Shown: positions 1 to 8,078 of the stretch, piece by piece
Position numbering within the stretch: the stretch's first letter is position 1
How the letters are laid out: the number at the start of each line of letters is the position of its first letter
DNA from: Nostoc linckia FACHB-104
GTDB taxonomy: Bacteria > Cyanobacteriota > Cyanobacteriia > Cyanobacteriales > Nostocaceae
Reading direction: 5' to 3'
DNA length: 64,000 nt
Assembly (NCBI RefSeq): GCF_014696615.1
Contig: NZ_JACJQJ010000015.1
Coordinates: 91,178 to 155,177, forward strand
Made by a program: the position numbers and the translations under genes
The notes under the pieces: generated by a model
Seen by the model: only the letters and a program-made list of their open reading frames with translations
Told to the model about the DNA's origin: nothing
Database searches by the model: none

Positions 1-370
1 CTTTTCACCTTGATGCCTACTCTTATCACTTCCATCTCCCCAGATTGATAGTTGATTAAACATAAAATCATTTCAATTAATATCTATAATTTGTTTATCA
101 GTGTATGGTCAATGCTCTCATAAGTCATAACATTAAATAGTAATTTTAAATGAGTAATGGACAAGACACATTTTTATGAAAGTTAGAAATATCAAAAATA
201 TAACAGCATTGCCTGCTATTAAAATTGTAGTACTTAAATACTAATATTCTGAAATTAAATTAGAATTGCTATAAAAATTAAAATAATATTAAAAATATTA
301 CTGAGTATTAAATTTTTCAAAAAACTATTTTATATTAGTTGTGATCACTTAATAACGCTTGCGTATTCTT
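1..370. other. AT-rich intergenic region
   Basis: No open frame, RNA gene or recognisable terminator was seen in this stretch. It is visibly A+T rich, like the gene that follows, and presumably holds that gene's promoter, but no clear -35/-10 pair or Shine-Dalgarno sequence could be picked out. Confidence 0.5.
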
Positions 371-1210
371 ATGAATTGTTTTCAAATTATTAAGTCTGTC
401 CTAGATGAAGCGTACAGTCAAATACCTGGAGATGAAGTAAATAAAGATAATGATATTAAAGAAGCAATAAAATACTTGCGAAAAGAATATACGAGTTTGT
501 TAACTGTAAACAATATTACTTATAGTGACCCTATCACTAGATTTGCTTATATTTATACCTATGTAACATCTCATGCTAACTTAGTCTGTAGTCTTATCGA
601 ACAAGATGATAATTTAGGCAACCTATTTAACAATTTAAAAGTCAATGTAGCTTGTATCGGAGGAGGCCCAGGAAGTGACTTTTTAGGAATATTGAAGTAT
701 CTTATGATTCATCAAAAGGCACCTACAGTTAATTTCCAACTTTGTGATAAAGAGAAAGCATGGGCAGATTCTTGGTCTGATGTACATAATAAAATTGATC
801 CTATTTTTCGCATATCAACTTTTTATTTACCATTAGATGTAACTCAGCCAGATGATTGGCAAGTACATACTAAATATTTTCAATCAGACATTTTTACAAT
901 GATTTATTTCATGTCAGAAGTATACACATTACAATCTATTGCAAATCAATATTTTACTAAATTATTTAGTCAAGCTAAATCTGGAGCCTTATTCTTATTT
1001 GTTGATAATAACAACCCCAATTTTTACGATTGGTTTGATAAACTGGCTAAAGAAAATAGTATTAATATTATCAGCAATAAAACTGGTAAAATGTTTTTAC
1101 CTTCTCATGAAGATAAAAATGACTTAGAAATATATTTTGAAAAGTTTCAAAATATTGGTAATCCAAAAATAACTGCTGATGTTGCGTATCGTGTTGGACG
1201 TAAAGAGTAG
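371..1210 (+). CDS. SAM-methyltransferase-like protein
   Basis: A protein of about 279 residues. A Rossmann-type glycine motif (VACIGGGPGSD, near residue 95) is followed about 25 residues later by an acidic strand end (FQLCDKEKAW). This is the arrangement of class I S-adenosylmethionine-dependent methyltransferases. A later stretch (DIFTMIYFMSEVY) could be the motif near the active site. No substrate can be assigned and no methyltransferase partner lies nearby. The frame is open from a TTG at 359, but the ATG at 371 is preferred; neither has a clear ribosome binding site. The gene is A+T richer than the genes to its right, which could reflect transfer. The fold is inferred from one motif region only. 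Confidence 0.6.
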   Translation: MNCFQIIKSVLDEAYSQIPGDEVNKDNDIKEAIKYLRKEYTSLLTVNNITYSDPITRFAYIYTYVTSHANLVCSLIEQDDNLGNLFNNLKVNVACIGGGPGSDFLGILKYLMIHQKAPTVNFQLCDKEKAWADSWSDVHNKIDPIFRISTFYLPLDVTQPDDWQVHTKYFQSDIFTMIYFMSEVYTLQSIANQYFTKLFSQAKSGALFLFVDNNNPNFYDWFDKLAKENSINIISNKTGKMFLPSHEDKNDLEIYFEKFQNIGNPKITADVAYRVGRKE

Positions 1211-1372
1211 TAAACTAAGTTGACAATTAATTAACCTCAGTCATTTATCTGCATCTATCTGATTCGTTAAAAAAGCGATCGCCTTTCACGCGCCAAAATG
1301 CGATCGCTCTCTTCTTCCTTTGCACCTCTGCGTCTCTGCATGAGACAAAAAAGCGATCGCTCATTTAATCTG

Positions 1373-1822
1373 CTAAATTTCTTGCCATTCTCTAGCATCA
1401 ATAAACATAGATAAATGTTTTTTATTACTTGTAGTGATAATCACGTCATGTCCATAATTAGCTACTAAAAGCGATTGAGATGCCAAAATAACATCACCAT
1501 CTAAAGCTTTGTTATCTGCTGTAGATTTACCTTGATTTCTTGCTTTAGCCCATAACTCTGCTGCTTTTAACATGACTTCCGTTGTAATCGGAAGATATAT
1601 AATTTGTGACTTTAGTTGATCAAGTTTTCTAATTCCAGATAATTTATTTGCTCTCAACAATTCTCGTCTAATTTCATAATCTATAATTTCCGGTAAAATT
1701 ACTTCATATCCTCTTTCAAAGAGATTATAAAACCATTCTTGGCATTGTAAAGCTAGAGGCGTGGCTTGAGGATTAGTAATTAATCCTACAGGTGCAGAAT
1801 CTAAAATAATAACCTGAGCCAT
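1373..1822 (-). CDS. PIN-domain protein, VapC-like toxin
   Basis: 149 residues with the spaced acidic residues of a PIN ribonuclease: Asp in the first strand (IILDSAP, residue 8), Glu in the helix EIIDYEIRRE (about residue 49) and Asp in LDGDVILA (about 109), ending with a TTSNKKH strand. PIN toxins are Mg-dependent RNases that cut tRNA or mRNA. The gene starts 6 bp after the stop of a small upstream gene on the same strand, the usual toxin/antitoxin layout. The family is clear. Toxin activity is inferred, because some cyanobacterial PIN proteins are not shown to be toxic. Confidence 0.75.
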   Translation of the reverse strand: MAQVIILDSAPVGLITNPQATPLALQCQEWFYNLFERGYEVILPEIIDYEIRRELLRANKLSGIRKLDQLKSQIIYLPITTEVMLKAAELWAKARNQGKSTADNKALDGDVILASQSLLVANYGHDVIITTSNKKHLSMFIDAREWQEI

Positions 1823-1828
1823 CTTCTT

Positions 1829-2152
1829 TTAAATAGAAATACCTTTCATAGATTCAATAATCTTTAATGTGTCTTGTTGTTCTTGGTGTTCATCTAAACT
1901 CTTCCATGAATCAAATAGAATTTTAATATTGGCTACCCTGTCTTGCTTTTTAGTATCATTGCTATGATTCAGTTCATTCATGGCTTTTTCCCAATCATTT
2001 AAAGCAACCTGTTTCATAACTACACTTTGCCGAAATAAACGGACAAATTGTAGTAATTCTGGTATATATTGTTCTGGTGTTTGTTCAATTTCTAATAACA
2101 AATCATTACGGGGGTTGGTTGATGATGTGGGTATTGGTTGATTGTTGCTCAT
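1829..2152 (-). CDS. Small partner gene of the PIN protein, putative antitoxin
   Basis: 107 residues from the ATG at 2152. The frame is open for 50 further codons upstream, but that part translates an intergenic repeat (the 'cctccgcgtctctgcgtgagac' type), so it is unlikely to be coding. The product is hydrophilic, mostly helical in appearance and rich in Glu, Gln and Asn, with no recognisable DNA-binding motif. Its position directly upstream of the PIN gene suggests it is the antitoxin or a co-regulated partner. No family was recognised. Confidence 0.55.
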   Translation of the reverse strand: MSNNQPIPTSSTNPRNDLLLEIEQTPEQYIPELLQFVRLFRQSVVMKQVALNDWEKAMNELNHSNDTKKQDRVANIKILFDSWKSLDEHQEQQDTLKIIESMKGISI

Positions 2153-2605
2153 AAATCTATCGCTGATATTAATAAAATTATACTGCTGACAGTATAGGTT
2201 AGTGCGGTTATTGCTCTCTTCTTCCTCTGAGCCTCCGCGTCTCTGCGTGAGACAAAAAAGCGATCGCCTTTTTGTGAAATCACAATAACAAAAATTTGTC
2301 ACTTATAGGAAAAGACCGTGAAACATAAAGTTCCACGGCTGTAAGTGTAGTGTGAGGAGCTTAACTACAGATCATCATAAATTAGGCGATCGCTAATAAT
2401 ACGCTCGTAACAGTTTTGGTAACAGAATTTTTACTGATGACCAATTTTTACCCTAGGAAGTTGTCATAAATTGAAGAGATAGCTTTATGTAAATCCTGTG
2501 TTAAGCAAAAGTGAAGAACTTATAAAGAAAATTACAAATTAGCTGTATCCGAGAAAACATAATTAATAGATTTAAGCAAATTTTCTCTTAGCTTAAGGAG
2601 GCCTG
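2153..2605. other. Intergenic region with dispersed repeat and ALDH leader
   Basis: About 450 bp without a gene. It carries a copy of the dispersed 'cgcgtctctgcgtgagacaa' repeat followed by a HIP1 site (about 2235-2270). Related copies lie at about 1320-1355 and 20520-20550. A strong Shine-Dalgarno sequence AAGGAGG (2595-2601) serves the aldehyde dehydrogenase gene. No certain promoter was seen. Confidence 0.5.
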
Positions 2606-4075
2606 ATGGTTACAACAACGGTACCAGCACAACAGGTCAAAATCGGCCCAACCCAACTGCTGATAAATAATGAGTGGGTGGAAAGTGTCAGCGGTCGCCG
2701 ATTTGAAACTATTAATCCTGCTACAGGTGAAACTATCTGTACAGTAGCAGAAGCAGATGCGCCAGATGTGGATAAGGCTGTACAAGCAGCACGCGCGGCT
2801 TTTAAGGGTGGAGACTGGCCTAAGATGTCTGCCACTAAGCGCGGTGAATTGCTTTATAAGCTAGCTGATTTAATTGAACAGAATATTGATGAGTTAGCAC
2901 GGCTGGAAACGCTAGATAATGGCAAGCCTGTACATGATTCTTTGGGTGATTTAGGGTTAGTAATTGGTTGTTACCGCTACTATGCAGGTTGGGCGGATAA
3001 GGTTCAAGGCAAAACAATTCCGATTAATGGCCCTTATTTTTGCTACACACGCCATGAGCCTGTAGGTGTGGTAGGCCAAATTATCCCTTGGAATTTCCCG
3101 TTATTAATGCAAGCTTGGAAGCTAGCACCAGCTTTGGCTACAGGTAACACTGTGGTGATGAAAACAGCAGAACAAACACCTTTATCAGCACTGCGAGTAG
3201 GTGAGTTAATTATTGAGGCTGGGTTCCCGCCTGGTGTGGTGAATATTCTCTCAGGATACGGCCCGACGGCTGGGGCGGCAATTTCTCGTCACATGGATGT
3301 GGACAAAGTAGCGTTTACTGGCTCCACTGAAGTGGGACATTTGATTATGGAAGCTGCTGCCAAGAGTAACCTGAAGCGGGTAACTTTGGAATTAGGCGGT
3401 AAGAGTCCTAACATCGTCTTTGCTGATGCTGATATGGACTTAGCAATTGAAGGTGTCCACCAAGCTATATTCTTTAACCAAGGTCAGTGCTGCTGTGCAG
3501 GTTCACGGCTGTTTGTAGAAGAAAAATGCTACGACGAGTTTGTGGCTAAGGCTGTAGCTAGAGCTAAACAGCGGACTGTGGGTAACCCCTTTGATGCTCA
3601 GACAGAACAAGGGCCACAGGTAGATAAAGAGCAATTCGACAAGGTGATGGGTTACATCGAGTCGGGGATGCGCGAAGGCGCTCAAATGCTCTGTGGTGGT
3701 ACTCAAGTTGGCGATCGCGGTTTCTTTATTGCACCGACAGTCTTTGCGGATGTCCGCGATGATATGAAGATTGCTCAAGAAGAAATCTTTGGCCCGGTGA
3801 TGAGCATTATCAAATTTAAGGATATTGATGAGGTAATTCAACGGGCAAATAACACCATGTATGGACTTGCCGCTGCTGTGTGGACTCAGGATATTAGCAA
3901 AGCCCATGCGATCGCCAATAATGTTCGTGCTGGTACTGTGTGGGTAAACTGCTACGACGTATTTGACGCTGCTGCACCTTTTGGTGGCTTTAAGCAGTCG
4001 GGTATTGGTCGAGAATTAGGCGAGTACGGTTTACAACAATACACCGAAGTTAAAACGGTGACTATCAAGTTGTAA
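2606..4075 (+). CDS. NAD(P)-dependent aldehyde dehydrogenase
   Basis: 489 residues, full length for the ALDH1/ALDH2-type family, which oxidises aldehydes to carboxylates. Visible motifs are IPWNFP (159-164), the coenzyme site FTGSTEVG (237-244), the general base Glu262 in LELGGKSPN and the catalytic cysteine in GQCCCAGS (the middle Cys, 296, by comparison with ALDH2). The C-terminal [13 protein letters not shown] is also present. The ATG lies five bases after a near-perfect AAGGAGG, so the start is secure. The gene appears monocistronic, with a hairpin terminator downstream. The aldehyde substrate cannot be deduced; retinal, betaine or fatty aldehydes are possible. Confidence 0.9.
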   Translation: MVTTTVPAQQVKIGPTQLLINNEWVESVSGRRFETINPATGETICTVAEADAPDVDKAVQAARAAFKGGDWPKMSATKRGELLYKLADLIEQNIDELARLETLDNGKPVHDSLGDLGLVIGCYRYYAGWADKVQGKTIPINGPYFCYTRHEPVGVVGQIIPWNFPLLMQAWKLAPALATGNTVVMKTAEQTPLSALRVGELIIEAGFPPGVVNILSGYGPTAGAAISRHMDVDKVAFTGSTEVGHLIMEAAAKSNLKRVTLELGGKSPNIVFADADMDLAIEGVHQAIFFNQGQCCCAGSRLFVEEKCYDEFVAKAVARAKQRTVGNPFDAQTEQGPQVDKEQFDKVMGYIESGMREGAQMLCGGTQVGDRGFFIAPTVFADVRDDMKIAQEEIFGPVMSIIKFKDIDEVIQRANNTMYGLAAAVWTQDISKAHAIANNVRAGTVWVNCYDVFDAAAPFGGFKQSGIGRELGEYGLQQYTEVKTVTIKL

Positions 4076-4087
4076 ATTGCTACACTT

Positions 4088-4215
4088 CCAATACTTGTCG
4101 GTTAAGGGCAAAAGGGGAAGGGGAAAAGGGGTAAGAAAAAACCTTTAACCCTTACCCTTTCACCTTTTCCCCAAACCAAATTCCGAGTTGAAAATCCTTA
4201 ACCGAGCAGTTTTGG
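4088..4215. repeat. MITE-like repeat, family B copy 1
   Basis: The left end CAATACTTGTCGGTTAAGG and the right end (CCTTAACCGAGCAG...TTGG) are imperfect inverted repeats. The interior has mirrored G-rich and C-rich tracts (aaaggggaagggg / cccttaccctttcaccttttcccc) and can fold back on itself. Closely related copies occur at 24132-24270 and 44426-44528, and a half copy near 14990-15030. There is no coding capacity. Confidence 0.65.
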
Positions 4216-4238
4216 CTACACTTCTGACGCTACAAGAA

Positions 4239-4262
4239 CAAAGCCTGTATCCCCAGGCTTTG
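4239..4262 (+). terminator. Hairpin terminator after aldehyde dehydrogenase
   Basis: Perfect 9-bp arms CAAAGCCTG / CAGGCTTTG with a 6-nt loop, followed by a T-rich stretch (tttatta). It lies about 165 bp after the dehydrogenase stop and before the channel gene, so it probably separates the two transcripts. Confidence 0.6.
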
Positions 4263-4350
4263 TTTATTAGTAATAATTTTTACCAATATTTTGAATTAAT
4301 AATTCATTATCCATCATTCAGTGATATTCCCTTGTAAGTGGGAATGATAA

Positions 4351-5598
4351 ATGGGTATGGAATATCACCTAAAGAAAATTTCAATGATAAATGCGATCGC
4401 ACCGTTTGCTTATTTTTACAGACTTTACAGTAAGAACAAAAGCAAGCATTCCCCAAAACGCCATCTGTGGCTAGTATTAGTTGGTGGAATTTTAGCGCTG
4501 TTGGTGGTGCTAACCGGCGTTCACCCAGGACTAGCGCAAAACCCAGAACCATCACCAACAGCAGAAATAGCGCCAAAACCAGAAGAAGCGTCAACAAATT
4601 CATTTGTAGTTGCGACAAGGGTGATAGCACCCTTTGTATTTGCGGAGAAAGGTGAGCTATCGGGCTTTAGTGTTGATTTATGGCGCAGTATTACAACTAA
4701 ATTAGGTATCAACTCGAAATTTGTTGAATATCCCAATGTTCAGGATTTGCTTTCTGCTGTTAAGGATGGCAAAGCAAATGCTGGAATAGCAGCTATTTCA
4801 ATTACAGCTGAACGTCAGCAAAATTTTGATTTCTCTTTACCAATGTTTGCTGCTGGGTTGCAGATAATGGTAAGACCTCCGGAGACAAATGGTGGTGCTT
4901 TGTCTAATATTTTGCAATTGGTTTTTTCTGCGTCACTTTTGCAAGTAGTTGGCATTGCACTGCTGCTGATTGTAGTAGCAGCTCATGTTATTTGGCTGTC
5001 CGAACGCAATCACAAAGAAGGCATGATTGATAAATCATACTTCCCTGGTATTTTTAAAGCCTGTTGGTGGGCTGCAGCTACATTAGCAACCCAAGCTGAT
5101 GAAATGCCTAAAGGAGTAGTAGGACGTTTTATCGCCATTATTTGGATGTTTATCGGTGTGTTGTTTGTTGCTTACTTCACAGCCGCAGCTACTACATCGC
5201 TAACTGTACAGCAGCTTCAAGGAGATATCAGGAGTATAGATGATTTACCTGGTAGGCTAGTAGCAACAACAGCTGGAAGTACAGCCGCCAAATATCTCAA
5301 AGAGCATAATATTTCTACCCTAGAAGTTCCGAAAATTGAGGAAGCTTACAATGCTCTGCAAAATAAAAAAGCTGATGCTGTAGTATTTGATGCTCCCGTA
5401 CTCCTGTTTTATGCGGCTCATGAGGGTCAAGGTAAAGTAGAGGTTGTTGGTAGTGTGTTCCGTGAAGAAAACTACGGTATTGTCTTGCCAAATAACAGTC
5501 CCTACCGCAAACAAATTAATAGTGCATTGTTAAGTCTCAGAGAAGATGGCACTTATCAATCGCTTTATGATAAGTGGTTTGATGTTAAAAAATCTTAA
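4351..5598 (+). CDS. Ionotropic glutamate receptor-like channel with split ligand-binding domain
   Basis: 415 residues with the layout of prokaryotic glutamate receptors (GluR0 type). There is a signal or membrane segment at 39-62, a first periplasmic binding lobe at 83-176, TM1 at about 190-216, a pore loop at about 233-252, TM2 at 256-280 and a second binding lobe at 290-412. The ligand Arg of the family appears as ITAER (Arg155), and Asp347 in VFDAP sits where the alpha-amino group is bound. The pore loop reads TLATQADEMP. It lacks the potassium filter GYG of Synechocystis GluR0 and resembles the eukaryotic Q-x-x-D-x-x-P loop. A plain amino-acid binding protein is excluded by the two inserted membrane helices. 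Translation could also start at the ATGs at 4357 or 4384. Confidence 0.8.
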   Translation: MGMEYHLKKISMINAIAPFAYFYRLYSKNKSKHSPKRHLWLVLVGGILALLVVLTGVHPGLAQNPEPSPTAEIAPKPEEASTNSFVVATRVIAPFVFAEKGELSGFSVDLWRSITTKLGINSKFVEYPNVQDLLSAVKDGKANAGIAAISITAERQQNFDFSLPMFAAGLQIMVRPPETNGGALSNILQLVFSASLLQVVGIALLLIVVAAHVIWLSERNHKEGMIDKSYFPGIFKACWWAAATLATQADEMPKGVVGRFIAIIWMFIGVLFVAYFTAAATTSLTVQQLQGDIRSIDDLPGRLVATTAGSTAAKYLKEHNISTLEVPKIEEAYNALQNKKADAVVFDAPVLLFYAAHEGQGKVEVVGSVFREENYGIVLPNNSPYRKQINSALLSLREDGTYQSLYDKWFDVKKS

Positions 5599-5667
5599 GT
5601 TCTGCCAAACAATCACCCTTTGCAGTGATGAATAAATGGAAGGCAATAATATCGCATCTACTTCTGT

Positions 5668-5699
5668 AATTACGAATTACGAATTACGAATTACGAATT
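5668..5699. repeat. Tandem heptamer repeat AATTACG
   Basis: About 4.5 direct copies of AATTACG between the channel gene and the 3' end of mazG. Short tandem heptamers like this are typical of Nostocales intergenic regions. Confidence 0.8.
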
Positions 5700-5700
5700 G

Positions 5701-6510
5701 TTATGTGCCTTCCTGTGCAATTTGAGCTTTTGCTTGTTGCCACAAACTTTCCAACTCTTGTAAGCTGTAATCCGAAAGGGGGCGGTCAACAACTGCCTCC
5801 ATTTTTTGTAACCTTTGGATAAATCGCTGATTTGTACCTTGCAATCCAGCACTAGGATCGAGATTATGCCAACGGGCTAGCTGAATAATTGCAAACAGTA
5901 AATCGCCTAATTCTGCTTGTTGTGCTTCTTTTGTTTCTGCAGCTAAAGCCTGTTGGAATTCTCCTAACTCTTCATGAAATTTTTCCCATACTCCTTCAAT
6001 ATTTTCCCATTCAAACCCTACAGCCGCAGCTTTTTGGGAAATTTTCATCGCCGCTGTTAATGGGGGAAGGCTACGCCCATAGCGACTGAGTTTAGTACTA
6101 AGTTTTTGATTTTCTGGGGATGGTTCGCCCTTTTCTGCAGCTTTAATTTCTTCCCAATTTTGCCGCACCTCATCAACACTTGCCACTGTCACATCACCAA
6201 ATACATGGGGGTGACGGCGAATCAACTTTTGAGATATCCCTTCAGCAATTTCTTTAAGAGAGAATTGCCCAGCTTCACTAGCAATTTGAGCTTGCAAGAC
6301 TACTTGTAAGAGTAAATCTCCTAATTCCTCTGCGATCGCATTTTGATCGCCACTCTTAATTGCATCCACCACCTCATAAGCTTCCTCAATTACATAAGGT
6401 GTCAAACTTTCCGGCGTTTGTGCCAAATCCCAAGGACAACCACCATCAGGCGATCGCAATTTTGCCACCACATCAATTAATTCTTGTAATGCTGCTAAAT
6501 TTTCGTTCAT
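5701..6510 (-). CDS. mazG: Nucleoside triphosphate pyrophosphohydrolase MazG
   Basis: 269 residues from the ATG at 6510. The frame continues upstream, but only through a tandem repeat (TTTGGTG) and C/T-rich low-complexity DNA, so the longer start is rejected. Two MazG repeats are seen. The N-terminal one has CPWDLAQTPESL and the metal motif EEAYE with EELGDLLLQ; the C-terminal one has FEWENIEGVWEKFHEELGEF and AELGDLLFAIIQLARW. The enzyme hydrolyses NTPs, including damaged dNTPs, to NMP and pyrophosphate as a house-cleaning function. The assignment is firm. Confidence 0.9.
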   Translation of the reverse strand: MNENLAALQELIDVVAKLRSPDGGCPWDLAQTPESLTPYVIEEAYEVVDAIKSGDQNAIAEELGDLLLQVVLQAQIASEAGQFSLKEIAEGISQKLIRRHPHVFGDVTVASVDEVRQNWEEIKAAEKGEPSPENQKLSTKLSRYGRSLPPLTAAMKISQKAAAVGFEWENIEGVWEKFHEELGEFQQALAAETKEAQQAELGDLLFAIIQLARWHNLDPSAGLQGTNQRFIQRLQKMEAVVDRPLSDYSLQELESLWQQAKAQIAQEGT

Positions 6511-6652
6511 GGTTGTTTGGTGTTTGGTGTTTGGTGTTTGGCGTTTGGTATTAGTTATTTCCCCTTGTCCCCTTTCCTCTCTGCCCCCTGCTCCCCCTGC
6601 TTCCTCTGCTTCCTCTACTCCCCCTACCCCCTGCACCCTGCCCCCCTGCCCG
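6511..6652. repeat. Tandem TTTGGTG repeats and C/T-rich low-complexity tract
   Basis: Direct repeats of TTTGGTG (about 6513-6550) are followed by a long stretch built from 'ccctgctccccctgcttcctctg'. The second part supplies the Gly/Arg/Ser-rich tail of the DUF2227 frame. It probably expanded by replication slippage. Confidence 0.75.
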
Positions 6653-7207
6653 ATAGGGTTTACGTTTCTTAATTTTGCCACTAGGAAGCAATGCCCGAAC
6701 GCCTTGTTTTTTGACTCGCTTGTATGTGGAATTGCTCCAATCGCTGAGTGTATGGCTCATAGCACCGAGTTCTAAGCCTAAGAATAGGGCGAGGAATTCA
6801 GTACCGTAACTTGTGAGCGATCGCTCGACTTTACCACCGACGTTTTGCCAAATAGAGGCGATATTCAAGAGCTTTTCGGCAATGGCTACGAAAACTATTG
6901 TGGCGATCGCTAGCAAGCAACAGAGATAAACTACCCGTAGCGTCGTGCCAATAATCGGCCCGTGGGATAAAAAAGAGCGATGGCGTAAACTTTTTTGATA
7001 AGGTAGCCAAATCCAGCGCAAGAAGCCCCAGCGTTGGTATTGGATAGAGTAAATATCCAAATCTGGGCCGAACATCAGCCCACCAAACAGAAACCCGCCG
7101 GAAACGAATAAAGTCACATTGCTACTGCCAGTCTGCCAGAAAGTCACACCCGCAACAATCGGCAGAGCATACAGCGTAATGCTATCGTGGGTTCGACCAG
7201 AGGGCAT
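6551..7207 (-). CDS. DUF2227 family membrane metal-binding protein
   Basis: 218 residues. The N-terminal MPSGRTHDSITL and the motifs FGPDLDIYS (about 47-55) and RHRSFLSHGP (about 76-85) match the DUF2227 / YdjM-like family of putative membrane metal-dependent hydrolases, where His and Asp residues bind metal. Two or three membrane segments lie at about 17-46 and 88-112. The last 30 residues are Gly/Arg/Ser repeats translated from an intergenic C/T-rich repeat, so the natural C-terminus may have been extended when the repeat expanded. The function is unknown. The start has no obvious Shine-Dalgarno sequence, but the family always begins M-P-S-G/A-x-x-H. Confidence 0.75.
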   Translation of the reverse strand: MPSGRTHDSITLYALPIVAGVTFWQTGSSNVTLFVSGGFLFGGLMFGPDLDIYSIQYQRWGFLRWIWLPYQKSLRHRSFLSHGPIIGTTLRVVYLCCLLAIATIVFVAIAEKLLNIASIWQNVGGKVERSLTSYGTEFLALFLGLELGAMSHTLSDWSNSTYKRVKKQGVRALLPSGKIKKRKPYRAGGQGAGGRGSRGSRGSRGSRGQRGKGTRGNN

Positions 7208-7295
7208 TTAAAAAGTTCTCAAAAATTTTTTCTCAAAAATACTAGCGCGATTCAAAATCTTTTGCTATATTCTATAAATGTGAGTGAAAACGAGC

Positions 7296-7368
<73 letters not shown>

Positions 7369-7375
7369 TCACTTT

Positions 7376-7418
7376 AAAAAGACTAGAAGTAACCTAAAAC
7401 CTACTTCTAGTCTTTTTT
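7376..7418 (+). terminator. Rho-independent terminator of tRNA-Val
   Basis: A 16-bp stem AAAAAGACTAGAAGTA / TACTTCTAGTCTTTTT, with the 3' arm ending in a run of T, begins 7 bp after the tRNA. Confidence 0.9.
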
Positions 7419-7499
7419 ATTTAAGAGAAGATTTGCACAAGGTATGTAATTCTCATGACTACAGATAGACGTTATAACTTTGGTTAAGAAAATACAAGT

Positions 7500-7852
7500 T
7501 TTCGTGATGAAAACTTCCGCTTTGTTGACCAAGACATAAGTGTTGGTGACGAAACAACAAAGGTTGGTCACGAAACAACAAACGTTGGTGACGAAAACAA
7601 TTGTTTAATAAGTAAAACTTTTGTTTTGTTGACCAAGACATAAGCATTGGTCACAAAACAACAAACGTTGGTAACGAAAACAATTGTTTGATAAGTAAAA
7701 CTTTTGTGTTGGTGACCAAGACATAAGTGTTGGTCACGAAACAACAAAGGTTGGTGACGAAAACAATTGTTTGATAAGTAAAACTTTTGTGTTGGTGACC
7801 AAGACATAAGCCTTGGTCACGAAACAACAAAGGTTGGTGATGAAAACTTTTT
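7500..7852. repeat. About 84-bp tandem repeat with internal inverted repeats
   Basis: The unit GACCAAGACATAAG recurs at 7527, 7631, 7713 and 7797, giving periods of 104, 82 and 84 bp. Each unit contains one or more roughly 22-bp subunits of the form 'acgaaacaacaaaggttggt' and a segment 'aacaattgtttgataagtaaaac'. Most units also hold the inverted repeat GTGACCAA / TTGGTCAC around a 10-base centre. Minus-strand open frames across it are products of the repetition and have no start signals. The function is unknown. About 220 bp to its right (7853-8078) hold nothing recognisable. Confidence 0.85.
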
Positions 7853-8078
7853 TAAGCTCATCCTATACGTAAAAGGGAGTGAGATTTTGTGGGCATGGGG
7901 CATGAGAAAGGCATCCAACCTTCGCTGCTACATTCAAATTTCTGTAAAGAGTATTTTCATCTTCATATTTGCTCTAATTTGGTATTATTTATGGCAACAA
8001 TTTTTACTGAAAAGCAACGAATAGTTAATGAAGCCTAATTTGCGATCGCTCTAAATTAATTCTCTCCCAGCCCCTTGC

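Noticed and set aside
2153..2302. N-terminal extension of the small partner of the PIN gene
   Set aside because: It translates a dispersed intergenic repeat that also occurs near 1320 and 20520.
6511..6681. N-terminal extension of MazG
   Set aside because: The added 57 residues are translated tandem repeats, and the ATG at 6510 begins exactly at the conserved family start.
7459..7807. Minus-strand open frames of 62 and 79 codons
   Set aside because: They lie wholly in the tandem repeat, share the repeat's periodicity in their translation and have no start signals.
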